Shown one piece after another: positions 54,846-63,403 of a stretch of DNA of 64,000 bases. The notes under the pieces were generated by a model. That model saw only the letters and a list, made by a program, of their open reading frames with translations, was not told where the DNA came from and searched no databases. Positions within the stretch are counted from its first letter, which is position 1. Each line of letters begins with the position of its first letter. Origin of the DNA: Marinobacter mangrovi (GTDB lineage Bacteria > Pseudomonadota > Gammaproteobacteria > Pseudomonadales > Oleiphilaceae); contig NZ_JAERVO010000003.1 of NCBI RefSeq assembly GCF_016798325.1, positions 124,001 through 188,000 on the forward strand, given 5' to 3'. A program made the translations under genes and the position numbers.

Positions 54846-56837
54846 TTACGCCTGCATCTCCACCTGTTTATGGTGTTCGGTTTCGATCCGCTTCACTTCC
54901 TCAGCGGGCACGTAATAGTCGATATCCTCGTTGAAGATCCGACCCATGAAGGCCGCGAACATACCCAGGGCGCCGACGCCGACCAGCCACCAGATATGCC
55001 AGACCAGGGCGAAGCCAAACACGATGCTGAAGGCACCCATTACCGGACCGGCAACCGTGTTGCGCGGCATGTGGATGTCCTTGTACTCAATCGTTTCCGG
55101 ATCAGCCAGCTGCGCCTTACCCTGATTCTTCTGCTTGTCTTCCCAGAAGTTATCGATCGAGTGGATCTCAGGCAGATGCGCGAAGTTGTAGTACGGGGGC
55201 GGTGAAGACACGGCCCACTCCAGGGTACGACCACCCCACGGATCGCCGGTGACGTCCTTGTTCTTCTCGCGATCGCGGATACTGACGATCAGCTGGATCG
55301 CGGTGCAGGCAATGCCGCACAGGATCAGGACCGCGCCGAACCAGGCGACGATCATCAGCGGCTGCCATTCGTCGTTGGCGTAAGACTGCATCCGACGCAC
55401 GGCACCGTAGAAGCTCAGGATGTACAGCGGCATGAAGGCCACGTAGAAGCCGACCAGCCAGAACCAGAAGGAGCGTTTGCCCCATTTCTCGTCCAGCTTG
55501 AAGCCGAACGCTTTCGGGAACCAGAAGGTGTAGCCGGCCATCATGCCGAAGACCACGCCGCCGATGATGACGTTATGGAAGTGGGCAATAACGAACAGGC
55601 TGTTGTGCAGGACAAAGTCCGCCGCCGGAACGGCCAGCATCACACCGGTCATACCACCGATGGTGAAGGTGATGATGAAGCCCAGGGTCCACAGCACCGG
55701 AGAGGAGAACTCCAGGCGACCACGGTACATGGTGAACAGCCAGTTGAAGATCTTCACACCGGTCGGTATCGCGATGATCATCGTCATGATGCCGAAGAAG
55801 GCGTTGACGTTGGCCCCCGCACCCATGGTGAAGAAGTGGTGCAGCCAGACGATGAACGACAGGACACCGATCGCCAGGGTCGCCCAGACCATGGTGTTGT
55901 AGCCGAACAGACGCTTCTTGGCGAAGGTCGAAATCACTTCAGAGAACACGCCGAATGCCGGCAGGATCAGGATGTACACCTCAGGATGGCCCCAGGCCCA
56001 GATGAGGTTCACGTACATCATCATGTTGCCGCCCATATCGTTCGTGAAGAAATGGAAATCGAAGTAACGATCCAGGGTCAGCAAGGCGATGGTCGCGGTC
56101 AGAATCGGGAAGGCCGCGATGATCAGGACGTTGGTCACCAGGCAGGTCCAGGTGAAGATCGGCAGACGGAACAGCGTCATGCCCTTGGTGCGCATCTTCA
56201 TGATGGTGACGAAGAAGTTGATGCCGGTCAGGGTTGTCCCGATACCGGAGATCTGCAACGCCCATATCCAGTAATCCACCCCGACGCCGGGACTGTACTT
56301 GGCCTCAGACAGGGGCGCGTAAGCCAGCCAACCGGTCTTGGCGAATTCACCGACAAACAGGGACACGTTCACCAGCACAACGCCGGCGGCGAACAGCCAG
56401 AAGCTCAGGTTGTTCATGAACGGGAAAGCAACGTCGCGCGCACCGATCTGCAGCGGAACCACCAGGTTCATCAGACCGATCACCATCGGCATGGCGACGA
56501 AGAAGATCATGATCACGCCGTGGGCGGAGAAGATCTGGTCATAGTGCTCCGGGGGCAGGTAGCCCTCGGCACCGCCAGCGGCCATCGCCTGCTGGGTCCG
56601 CATCATGATGGCATCCGCGAAACCACGGACCAGCATGACCAGGGCCACCAGGAAGTACATGATGCCCAGTTTCTTGTGATCGATGGACGTGATCCACTCA
56701 CTCCACAGATAGGTCCACTTCTTGTTGACCGTAATCCAGCCAACAAGAGCCGCGCCCACGATGGCAATCACGGCCACCGTCGACATGATGATCGGCTCGT
56801 GATAGGGAATCGAATCGAGACTTAATTTTCCGAACAT
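54846..56837 (-). CDS. cyoB: cytochrome o ubiquinol oxidase subunit I
   Basis: Catalytic subunit that binds heme b, heme o3 and CuB and reduces oxygen to water while pumping protons. 663 residues, the length of E. coli CyoB. HSHG-type segments for the hemes ([37 protein letters not shown] with the CuB His-Tyr pair; WLHHFFTMG), and [16 protein letters not shown] are present. GGAG lies 7 bases before the ATG, 4 bases after the cyoA stop. Confidence 0.97.
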   Translation of the reverse strand: MFGKLSLDSIPYHEPIIMSTVAVIAIVGAALVGWITVNKKWTYLWSEWITSIDHKKLGIMYFLVALVMLVRGFADAIMMRTQQAMAAGGAEGYLPPEHYDQIFSAHGVIMIFFVAMPMVIGLMNLVVPLQIGARDVAFPFMNNLSFWLFAAGVVLVNVSLFVGEFAKTGWLAYAPLSEAKYSPGVGVDYWIWALQISGIGTTLTGINFFVTIMKMRTKGMTLFRLPIFTWTCLVTNVLIIAAFPILTATIALLTLDRYFDFHFFTNDMGGNMMMYVNLIWAWGHPEVYILILPAFGVFSEVISTFAKKRLFGYNTMVWATLAIGVLSFIVWLHHFFTMGAGANVNAFFGIMTMIIAIPTGVKIFNWLFTMYRGRLEFSSPVLWTLGFIITFTIGGMTGVMLAVPAADFVLHNSLFVIAHFHNVIIGGVVFGMMAGYTFWFPKAFGFKLDEKWGKRSFWFWLVGFYVAFMPLYILSFYGAVRRMQSYANDEWQPLMIVAWFGAVLILCGIACTAIQLIVSIRDREKNKDVTGDPWGGRTLEWAVSSPPPYYNFAHLPEIHSIDNFWEDKQKNQGKAQLADPETIEYKDIHMPRNTVAGPVMGAFSIVFGFALVWHIWWLVGVGALGMFAAFMGRIFNEDIDYYVPAEEVKRIETEHHKQVEMQA

Positions 56838-56841
56838 ATGC

Positions 56842-57771
56842 TTACTCCGCTGCCTCTGCGCTCATGCGCTCGCCATGCTCTTGTTCACCGGTTTCACCAT
56901 GCTCATCGCTGATGCCCTTGCGGAAGCTGTTGAGAATGTTGTTGTAAAGATTCGGTGAAACCTTCGAGAAGTATTGAACCGGCACGTCTTCGCTCGGCTT
57001 GGCCAGTTCCTGGTAACCGTCGTCAAAGGACAGGGTCTTGGACGACTCGTCCTTGACCTTCTGTACCCATGCCTTGAAGTCTTCCTCGGACAGGGAATGC
57101 GTCGGGAACGTCATCCCGGCGAAACCGGCGCCACTGTAGTTGGAAGACTTGCCCTGCCATTCCCCTGTTTCGTTGGCAATCAGGTGCAACTGACTGTCCA
57201 TACCGGCCATGGCATAGATCTGCGTACCCAGTTCCGGCACCCAGAAGGAGTTCATGACCGAACCGGAGCTGATGTGGAAACGGATCGGCGTGTTGGTCGG
57301 AATCGCCAGCTCGTTAACGGTGGCAATCTTTTGTTCCGGATAGATGAACAGCCACTTCCAGTCGAGAGAGACCGCCTGGATTTCCATCGTCTCCTTGCCG
57401 TCTTCGGAGGCGATTGGCTTCATCGGGTTGAGGCTGTGAGAGGTGATCCAGGTGAGAATCGCGAGGACGACGATGATCACGCAGGGAACCAGCCAGACCA
57501 CCACTTCGATCGCAGTGGAATGCGCCCAGTTCGGCTTGTAGGTCGCCTCTTTGTTGCTTTCGCGATAGCGGTAAGCGAAGAGCAGCGTCATCACGATTAC
57601 GGGGATAACGACAATCAGCATCAAAGCGAAAGCCGTGATGATCAGGACCTTCTGTTCCTCACCGACCTGCCCCTTTGGATCCATCAGCGCCGAGCTACAA
57701 CCCGACAACAGCAATGGCAAAGCGGCTAGTAGTACAGCGCCCAAGACGCGTAAATAGCTCTTCTCTCTCAT
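56842..57771 (-). CDS. cyoA: cytochrome o ubiquinol oxidase subunit II
   Basis: Subunit II of the bo3 oxidase, 309 residues. A lipoprotein signal with lipobox LLSGC (Cys25) is followed by two transmembrane helices (about 43-66 and 90-112) and a cupredoxin-like periplasmic domain ([30 protein letters not shown]) that lacks the CuA ligands, as in quinol rather than cytochrome c oxidases. GAGG lies 7 bases before the ATG. First gene of cyoABCDE; its promoter must lie in 57772-57947, where I see no clear operator. Confidence 0.96.
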   Translation of the reverse strand: MREKSYLRVLGAVLLAALPLLLSGCSSALMDPKGQVGEEQKVLIITAFALMLIVVIPVIVMTLLFAYRYRESNKEATYKPNWAHSTAIEVVVWLVPCVIIVVLAILTWITSHSLNPMKPIASEDGKETMEIQAVSLDWKWLFIYPEQKIATVNELAIPTNTPIRFHISSGSVMNSFWVPELGTQIYAMAGMDSQLHLIANETGEWQGKSSNYSGAGFAGMTFPTHSLSEEDFKAWVQKVKDESSKTLSFDDGYQELAKPSEDVPVQYFSKVSPNLYNNILNSFRKGISDEHGETGEQEHGERMSAEAAE

Positions 57772-58487
57772 TTTTCAACCTCATTAGAGCAAGGGCAGGC
57801 CAGGGCCTGGCGGGCAAGCTCATATGTAGCTATCAATGGATTACGGAAGTTTCAGGAATCTATAGCGGACAGTGCGGCCAGTCAGGCCCGACTGCGTGCA
57901 GGTGAAGCCTGACTCCATGCAGAAATCGGCGCCAATAGTGGAGTAGCTCACAGTCGGATTCCACCAGCAACTTGACCTACATCATGCAGAGACAATTGAC
58001 GGCGGCGATTCTCCCAGTTAGTGAGGGGAATCAACAACATCGCCTGACGCGACACATCCGCTGAAATCGCCGAATAGTCAGACAGACTGTCCGTCATATG
58101 ACGGATCATCCTTAACGGATTGTCATGTCCGCCTTGTGTCTCCAACCAGAACCGCTGCATTGACGCCGACATCAACATTGCGACACTGATCACTCCCTCA
58201 GCGGGGCGAGAGTCTATCACACCGTTCATGTGGCTCCAGGCTCAGCTCAACCCTTGACCTTTTAGTGGCTCAAGGGTTTTACCGTGTGGCCTGTCGAAGA
58301 CAACAAGTTGCTGAACGCAGCCACCACGGGCCTGAGAACGCCGTGGACCCGATTAAGGCGCGACACATCACCGACCGGACAACCCATCCCGACGGGATGA
58401 CAAGCCCGCGACACTTTGTCGCGCCCGAATAGTCTGCAACACTGGAAACCTGCCCCATAGGCACGTCCAGTCGCTAAGGAGGTTGTT
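57772..58487. other. long gap between cyoA and the DUF4396 gene
   Basis: About 716 bases of lower-GC, hairpin-rich sequence containing only one weak gene candidate (57948-58229). It must carry the cyoA promoter on its left and the DUF4396 promoter on its right. Small palindromes are visible, such as CATCCC-GAC-GGGATG (58385-58399) and GCGACA-CTT-TGTCGC (58408-58422); none matches a binding site I can name. Confidence 0.5.
57948..58229 (-). CDS. possible small protein, unknown
   Basis: 93 residues from ATG 58229 with TGGAG just upstream. The middle (MQRFWLETQGGHDNPLRMIRHMTDSLSDYSAISADVSRQAMLL) could be amphipathic helix, without signal peptide or membrane segment. Composition is plausible for protein (balanced charges, few runs) but I recognise no family and the region is less GC-rich than its neighbours. 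It may be a real short gene, a decayed one, or chance. It points toward cyoA and would share that operon's upstream region. Confidence 0.4.
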   Translation of the reverse strand: MNGVIDSRPAEGVISVAMLMSASMQRFWLETQGGHDNPLRMIRHMTDSLSDYSAISADVSRQAMLLIPLTNWENRRRQLSLHDVGQVAGGIRL

Positions 58488-59129
58488 TTGAGCGGATTCG
58501 AAATGATTGCCTGGTTCTTCATTGCCCTGGGAATACTGACAGCCGCCGCCATCGCGCTCGATGTCAGACGCCATCCCCAGCACATGGCCATCATGAACAT
58601 CACCTGGCCCGTGACCGGCCTCTACTTCCCGGTCGTTGGCTGGTGGCTCTACAAACGGATCGGCCTGAAAGGCCATGGCGAAAAACCATTGTGGCAGGGC
58701 GTTTTCGTGTCCACCACCCATTGCGGGGGCGGCTGTACCCTGGGGGATACGGTAGCAGCGCCACTCATGACGCTGCTGGGTGTCACTGTCTTGGGTTCAG
58801 CCCTGCTGGGCCACTTCGTGGGCGAGTTCGTGGGCGCCTACCTGTTCGGTATCCTGTTCCAGTTCCTGCCCATCATGAGCATGGGGCACGGTAATTGGCG
58901 CAGCGCCCTGAAGGACGCCGTCAAAGCCGACACCCTGTCGCTGGTGGCCTTCGAGATTGGCATGTTTGGCTGGATGGCCATCGCCTCGGTACTCTGGCTC
59001 GGCCTGGAGCCGCGTCCGGATACGCCGCAGTTCTGGTTCATGATGCAGATCGGCATGATCCTGGGCTTTGCCACCGCCTACCCGGCCAACTGGTGGCTGG
59101 TCCAGCGGGGCGTGAAGCACGCCATGTAG
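58488..59129 (+). CDS. DUF4396 membrane protein with HCGGGC motif
   Basis: 213 residues with about five hydrophobic helices. The start codon is TTG 58488: AAGGAGG (58476-58482) sits 5 bases upstream, while the nearest ATG (58503) would be too far away. After a first helix pair, STTHCGGGCTLGDTVAAPL (about 76-94) is the DUF4396 signature; the His and paired Cys are candidate metal ligands, and TM helices surround it. Often seen near metal or copper genes in other bacteria; here it neighbours cyoABCDE, which needs copper and heme, but no functional link is proven. Confidence 0.82.
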   Translation: MSGFEMIAWFFIALGILTAAAIALDVRRHPQHMAIMNITWPVTGLYFPVVGWWLYKRIGLKGHGEKPLWQGVFVSTTHCGGGCTLGDTVAAPLMTLLGVTVLGSALLGHFVGEFVGAYLFGILFQFLPIMSMGHGNWRSALKDAVKADTLSLVAFEIGMFGWMAIASVLWLGLEPRPDTPQFWFMMQIGMILGFATAYPANWWLVQRGVKHAM

Positions 59130-59139
59130 CCCCGCCCAT

Positions 59140-59304
59140 TCAGGAGCGCCTGTCGTCGGACTCTTTTTCCTCGTCCGGCGACAGGTAATACTCGCTTTCC
59201 TCAAAGGGCTTGGCTTCGGGATTCTCAACGTCATTCTTGCGCCGGCCGCGGTAGAGCCAGATACCGACCACGACCGCCACAATAAGCACGATAATCCATT
59301 TCAT
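59140..59304 (-). CDS. small single-pass membrane protein
   Basis: 54 residues from ATG 59304, with GGAGG 8 bases upstream. It begins MKWIIVLIVAVVVGIWLYRG: one transmembrane helix (about 3-18) with a basic stop-transfer RGRRK, followed by a strongly acidic soluble tail (FEESEYYLSPDEEKESDD). The topology, ribosome site and convergent placement 10 bases beyond the DUF4396 stop argue for a real gene. No family recognised; possibly a subunit or stabiliser of a membrane complex. Confidence 0.65.
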   Translation of the reverse strand: MKWIIVLIVAVVVGIWLYRGRRKNDVENPEAKPFEESEYYLSPDEEKESDDRRS

Positions 59305-59560
59305 CCGCCAAGCCTCCGCAAACCATTGCTCATACCTCTGTTTAACGCCAGATTGTCAGCGCCGTCAACCTTCCTGGCGATACACCCGAATTGGCACTGC
59401 CTGCGATGCTGACTTGGATACCAATCCATCAACCTGCTCAGCGCGCCAGGGCGAACCTCTTACATTTCCAACATTTATCGTTACATGAAACTCAGTTAAT
59501 GTTCTGACTGACTTGGCCCACAGGGCCACCAACTCCAGGGATGCCACAACAGGGACGCCC

Positions 59561-60814
59561 ATGAAACGAATCCTGATTGCCGCTGTCGTCGTGATTGCCG
59601 GCGGACTTTTCTTTGCGCAGTACCAGATGACCAGCGCTGTCCGGGACCAATTGGACAAATCCGTCCAGATGGCCAGCTTCTACGGCCAGCTGAGCTACGA
59701 TGACGTCTCCGTCACGCCAACGGGAGACCTTGAGATCAGCGGCATCCGTTTTGTCCCTCATACCGTCGATGATTCGATCCGGATGGATAAGCTGGTTCTG
59801 GAAACCGATAATCCCTGGGTGCTGTACACCTTGTCGGACGAGCTGAAAAACGGCCATATCCCCGATCATCTGGCGCTGAACGTCGTCGGCCTGCGCATCG
59901 ACCCGAATGGCCCTCTGATGCAGTCGGCCACCGAACGCCAGGGCGGGAAAGGCATGATGACGAAACTGGCACTGGCGGGTTGCAACGTTGATGACCGGAA
60001 TGGACCGGCCTCCGGCAGCTCTGATGACATCATCGACATAAGTCTGGGGTACCAGCAGGCGCAGGGTGGCAGCCAGCTCGACCTCCTGTCCCGGGTTACG
60101 ATCCACGGCGAGAACACCCTCACCACCCGACTGACACTGAATCCCGGTGGCGCCCTGAACGCCTTCAATGGTCTGCAGAGTGCCCGATCCGTGGAACTCA
60201 AAAGCGCCGAATTACACATCCAGGATCAGGGCCAGGTCCTGCAGGAACTCGAAGATTGTGCCCGCGAAACCGGCATGAGCGTTGAGGCATTTCGGAAGCA
60301 TCACCTCGAGGCCTGGAGGGCCGTCTGGTCAACGTATGGACTGGCGCCAGACAACACGCTGGCCAACGCCTACAGGGAGTACATTGAGCATCCGGGCAGC
60401 ACTCTGGACCTGGCCATCGAGCCGTTTCCGCCGATCAGCACGAAAGATCGTTACCTGAGCACCGACCCCGACTACCTGAGCGGCCGCCTCAACCCACAGG
60501 TGGGTGTGGATGGCGCCTCTCTGAAACCGTTCGCGATCACACGGACCGAAACGACAGCCAACGCCGGCGAGCCGGCGTCAGCAACATCCACCACACCCCG
60601 GGAAACGCCAACCACCCAGTCCGCCATCGCTGTTAGCGACCTGGATCGACACATGAACCAAAGCCTTCGTGTTGTCATGAACAGCGGGAAAGTGCTGGAG
60701 GGTCGCCTGCAGGCCGTGGAAAGCCAGCGTTTGCAGCTTCAGCGCCGCATGTTCGGCGGCAACATGGTGGTGCCGGTCAACTACCGCGACATACAAAGCA
60801 TTCAACGCCAGTAA
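59561..60814 (+). CDS. exported or anchored protein of unknown function
   Basis: 417 residues from ATG 59561 (AGGGA, about 5-base spacing; the open frame upstream is unsupported). An N-terminal signal-anchor helix (about 3-20) precedes a large, probably periplasmic beta-rich region (AVRDQLDKSVQMASFYGQLSYDDVSVTPTGDLEISGIRFVPH resembles the start of DUF945/AsmA-like lipid-handling proteins), a Ser/Thr/Pro linker (about 335-355) and a C-terminal 60-residue segment (LRVVMNSGKVLEGRLQAVESQRLQLQRRMFGGNMVVPVNYRDIQSI) that looks like a small Sm/SH3-type barrel. Neither identification is firm. It ends just before a perfect 19-bp inverted repeat. Confidence 0.7.
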   Translation: MKRILIAAVVVIAGGLFFAQYQMTSAVRDQLDKSVQMASFYGQLSYDDVSVTPTGDLEISGIRFVPHTVDDSIRMDKLVLETDNPWVLYTLSDELKNGHIPDHLALNVVGLRIDPNGPLMQSATERQGGKGMMTKLALAGCNVDDRNGPASGSSDDIIDISLGYQQAQGGSQLDLLSRVTIHGENTLTTRLTLNPGGALNAFNGLQSARSVELKSAELHIQDQGQVLQELEDCARETGMSVEAFRKHHLEAWRAVWSTYGLAPDNTLANAYREYIEHPGSTLDLAIEPFPPISTKDRYLSTDPDYLSGRLNPQVGVDGASLKPFAITRTETTANAGEPASATSTTPRETPTTQSAIAVSDLDRHMNQSLRVVMNSGKVLEGRLQAVESQRLQLQRRMFGGNMVVPVNYRDIQSIQRQ

Positions 60815-60850
60815 CGCATCCCTCCGGATTGCAAGAGGGGACAGCGCCCC

Positions 60851-60892
60851 AGGAAAGTAATGATCGGGCGTCAGCCCGATCATTACTTTCCT
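60851..60892. terminator. perfect 19-bp inverted repeat between convergent genes
   Basis: Arms 60851-60869 and 60874-60892 are perfectly complementary around the loop GTCA, in the 113-base space between two convergent genes. A bidirectional terminator is the simplest reading; the T-tract is short. Confidence 0.7.
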
Positions 60893-60927
60893 GAACGGCC
60901 TTATGAAGGCGCCGGCAAGCGGCCGCC

Positions 60928-61332
60928 TCAGGCAGGGTTGCCCGGAGCCATTTTCTCCAGCATCGCCGCCATCATCTCGTGAATCTTGTTTACTGCCTTC
61001 AGCGGTCGGACCATCACCTTGAAGTCCACGATTCGCCCCTCGCCGTCGCAGCGGATCATGTCGACGCCGTTGACCTGGATGCCTTCCAGTTCGGTGGTGA
61101 ACTCCAGGACGGCGTTGTTGCCGTCAAGCACTTCGCGGGTGTAGTGGAAATGCTCGTTGTTGAGCGTGTGAAGGGCGGCAGCGAGGTAGAGCTTGGTGAT
61201 CGCCTTGCCTTCCTGGGGCGTGTGCACCACCGGCGAGTGAAACTTCACCTCATCCGCCAGAAGATCGTCCAGTGCCTGAGGGTTGCGGGCTTCGACCAGG
61301 TCGTGCCAACGTTTGATGGTTGTTGTGATCAT
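60928..61332 (-). CDS. NTF2-like (SnoaL-type) small domain protein
   Basis: 134 residues from ATG 61332; the frame is open further upstream but family homology starts here. The cone-shaped NTF2/SnoaL fold is suggested by RWHDLVEARNPQALDDLLADEVKFHSPVVHTPQEGKAITKLYLAAALHTL and the later VLEFTTELEGIQVNGVDMIRCDGEGRIVDFKVMVRPLKAV. Such domains act as ketosteroid isomerases, polyketide cyclases or ligand-binding scaffolds; no catalytic residue set is diagnostic here. Alone between the inverted repeat and pilU. Confidence 0.75.
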   Translation of the reverse strand: MITTTIKRWHDLVEARNPQALDDLLADEVKFHSPVVHTPQEGKAITKLYLAAALHTLNNEHFHYTREVLDGNNAVLEFTTELEGIQVNGVDMIRCDGEGRIVDFKVMVRPLKAVNKIHEMMAAMLEKMAPGNPA

Positions 61333-61552
61333 GTCTGTTGTTTCCGTATCCGATGCCGTTGCCCTGTCCTGTGCAACCGGCCTATTAAAGTCAGGCCCGT
61401 TTCGGCCAACCCGATAAAGATACGAGTACAAACCGAAAGTTACAAAGCTCTTCTTGTAGCCCGGCCTCTGTTTTTCCAATACTGACGCCACGATCCGGAT
61501 CCATCGGGACCGCTCCGACAGCGGTCCCCGGCAGCTTCAAAGGAATCACACA

Positions 61553-62770
61553 GTGGCCACTCCCATCGACAAGTACCTCAATGTACTGGCAAAACACGAC
61601 GGCTCCGATCTTTACCTGAGCACGGGCGCGCCGCCCAGCGCCAAATTCCAGGGCACGCTCAAGCCGCTGTCGCAGCAGACGCTGACGGCCGGGCAGGTCG
61701 AGGCCATCGCCATGGAGTTGATGGACGCCGAGCAGAAGCAGATCTTCGCCAACGAGCTGGAGATGAACCTGGCGGTATCAATTGCCGGGGTAGGCCGCTT
61801 CCGGGTGAACATCTTCAAGCAGCGCAATGAAGTCGCCATCGTCGCACGGAACATCAACACCGAGATCCCCAAATTCGAGGATCTTGGCCTGCCGACGGTC
61901 CTCAAGAAGCTGGTGATGGAGAAGCGTGGGCTGATCCTGTTCGTCGGCGGCACCGGCTCGGGCAAGTCCACCTCGCTGGCGTCGCTGATTGACCTGCGCA
62001 ATTCCTCCGTGGGCGGCCACATCATCACCATCGAGGATCCGGTGGAATATGTGCACAAGCACAAGAAATCCATCGTCAACCAGCGTGAAGTCGGGGTCGA
62101 CACGCGCAGTTTCCGCAATGCCCTGAAGAACACCCTGCGTCAGGCGCCGGACGTGATCCTGATCGGCGAGATCCGCGACCGCGAAACCATGGAGCACGCC
62201 CTGGAATTCGCCGAAACCGGCCACCTGGCCATCTCGACCTTGCACGCCAACAACGCCAACCAGGCGCTGGAGCGGATCATCAACCTGTTCCCGGACGAGA
62301 AGCGCCCGGCATTGCTGATGTCCCTGGCGCAGAATATCCGCGGCTTCGTCTCCCAGCGTCTGATCCCGACCGTCGACGGCAAGCGCTGCGCGGCGGTGGA
62401 AGTCCTGCTGGGCACCAAGACGATCCAGGAACTGATCCTCAAGAACCGCCTGACCGAGATCAAGGAAATCATGGAGAAATCCGAGAACCTCGGCATGCAG
62501 ACCTTCGATGCGGCACTGTTCAAGCTGCACCAGAGCGGGCGAATCAGCCTGGACGACGCCATCGCCAACGCCGATTCCCCCAATAACCTGCGGCTCAGAA
62601 TCAAGCTGGAGAGTGGCGAAGCTGCGGCATCAACGGGCAAAGCCCCCGCCGCACCGGCAGCCACGGAAAAGCCCGCCAGCACCTCCAGCTTCATGGATCT
62701 GACGCTGGAAGACATCGATGACGACGAAGACGATCCGGACGCCAGCAATCCCGGCACCCTGCATCCCTGA
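61553..62770 (+). CDS. pilU: type IV pilus retraction ATPase PilU
   Basis: Cytoplasmic hexameric ATPase that powers pilus retraction for twitching motility, acting with PilT. 405 residues; GTG start at 61553 after AAGGA. Walker A GGTGSGKST and the Asp/His boxes are intact, with the family stretches GSDLYLSTGAPPSAKFQG, IEDPVEYVHKHKKS, GEIRDRETMEHALEFAETGHLAISTLHANN and ALLMSLAQNIRGFVSQRLIP. The C-terminal tail (Ala/Ser/Pro then an acidic run) distinguishes PilU from PilT. pilT is usually adjacent but not present here on either side. Confidence 0.93.
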   Translation: MATPIDKYLNVLAKHDGSDLYLSTGAPPSAKFQGTLKPLSQQTLTAGQVEAIAMELMDAEQKQIFANELEMNLAVSIAGVGRFRVNIFKQRNEVAIVARNINTEIPKFEDLGLPTVLKKLVMEKRGLILFVGGTGSGKSTSLASLIDLRNSSVGGHIITIEDPVEYVHKHKKSIVNQREVGVDTRSFRNALKNTLRQAPDVILIGEIRDRETMEHALEFAETGHLAISTLHANNANQALERIINLFPDEKRPALLMSLAQNIRGFVSQRLIPTVDGKRCAAVEVLLGTKTIQELILKNRLTEIKEIMEKSENLGMQTFDAALFKLHQSGRISLDDAIANADSPNNLRLRIKLESGEAAASTGKAPAAPAATEKPASTSSFMDLTLEDIDDDEDDPDASNPGTLHP

Positions 62771-62855
62771 GTCTTTCCTATCGGCGGGCCCGCCGGCCCG
62801 CCGTCGCCTCACCGTCCCTGTCCGCTCATCATCGACCTATGGGTAGCTCCACGTA

Positions 62856-62870
62856 GTTGACAGTATCAAC
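62856..62870. promoter_or_regulatory. MarR operator, imperfect copy
   Basis: GTTGACAGTATCAAC matches the palindrome at 62885 with one change. The two 15-base sites are 29 bases apart, near three helical turns. Confidence 0.6.
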
Positions 62871-62884
62871 CAGCCGGCATTATG

Positions 62885-62899
62885 GTTGATAGTATCAAC
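62885..62899. promoter_or_regulatory. MarR operator, perfect copy
   Basis: GTTGATAGTATCAAC, perfect 7-bp arms around one base, 15 bases upstream of the marR start codon. Confidence 0.7.
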
Positions 62900-62914
62900 A
62901 ATAAGGAGAGACCC

Positions 62915-63403
62915 ATGTCACTCACCTCACTCGGTGAGCCGCTGCACCGACTGACCCACGCCTATCGCGCCTTCATGCGGTCGGCCGTCGTCGATGCCGG
63001 TATCAGCCTGCCGATCACTCACTTGCGTGTGCTCAAGGCGATCTGGAAGCAGGAGCGGTGTACCGCCCAGTTCATCGCCCAGCGCATGCGTCGGGACAAG
63101 GCCCAGATCACCCGGGTCCTTAATGAACTGCTGGGTGAGGGTCTGATCGTCAAAGTGGAGAATCCCGGGGACCGTCGCAGCCAGTTGCTGCGACTGACGC
63201 CCGACGGCGAATCCATGATCGACCGGATGCAGGCGGTGGAAACGATCGCCATGGACCGAATGACGCGTCATCTCAAACCGGACGACGTCGACACCTTCAT
63301 CACCCTGGCAAACGTCATGGCCGACAACCTGCAGAACGCAGGAGGCGAGGCCGGGGCGACCACTACTGGAGAACCGAATCATGCCAAGACCGGCACCCCG
63401 TGA
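62915..63403 (+). CDS. MarR-family regulator beside siderophore-interacting protein
   Basis: 162 residues from ATG 62915 (AAGGAG upstream). Winged helix: THLRVLKAIWKQERCTAQFIAQRMRRDKAQITRVLNELLGEGLIVKVENPGDRRSQLLRLTPDGE. Two copies of a 15-bp palindrome (GTTGATAGTATCAAC and one with a mismatch) precede it, indicating autoregulation. Its last 23 bases overlap the start of a siderophore-interacting protein, so the pair is co-translated and that protein is probably its main target, perhaps linked to iron or siderophore redox control. Confidence 0.85.
   Translation: MSLTSLGEPLHRLTHAYRAFMRSAVVDAGISLPITHLRVLKAIWKQERCTAQFIAQRMRRDKAQITRVLNELLGEGLIVKVENPGDRRSQLLRLTPDGESMIDRMQAVETIAMDRMTRHLKPDDVDTFITLANVMADNLQNAGGEAGATTTGEPNHAKTGTP

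Noticed and set aside
61394-61420. CCCGATAA near 61413 with TAAAGTCA upstream, considered as a second sigma-28 promoter
   Set aside because: The two elements are separated by about 16 rather than 11 bases, and the downstream gene (pilU) is not a usual FliA target.
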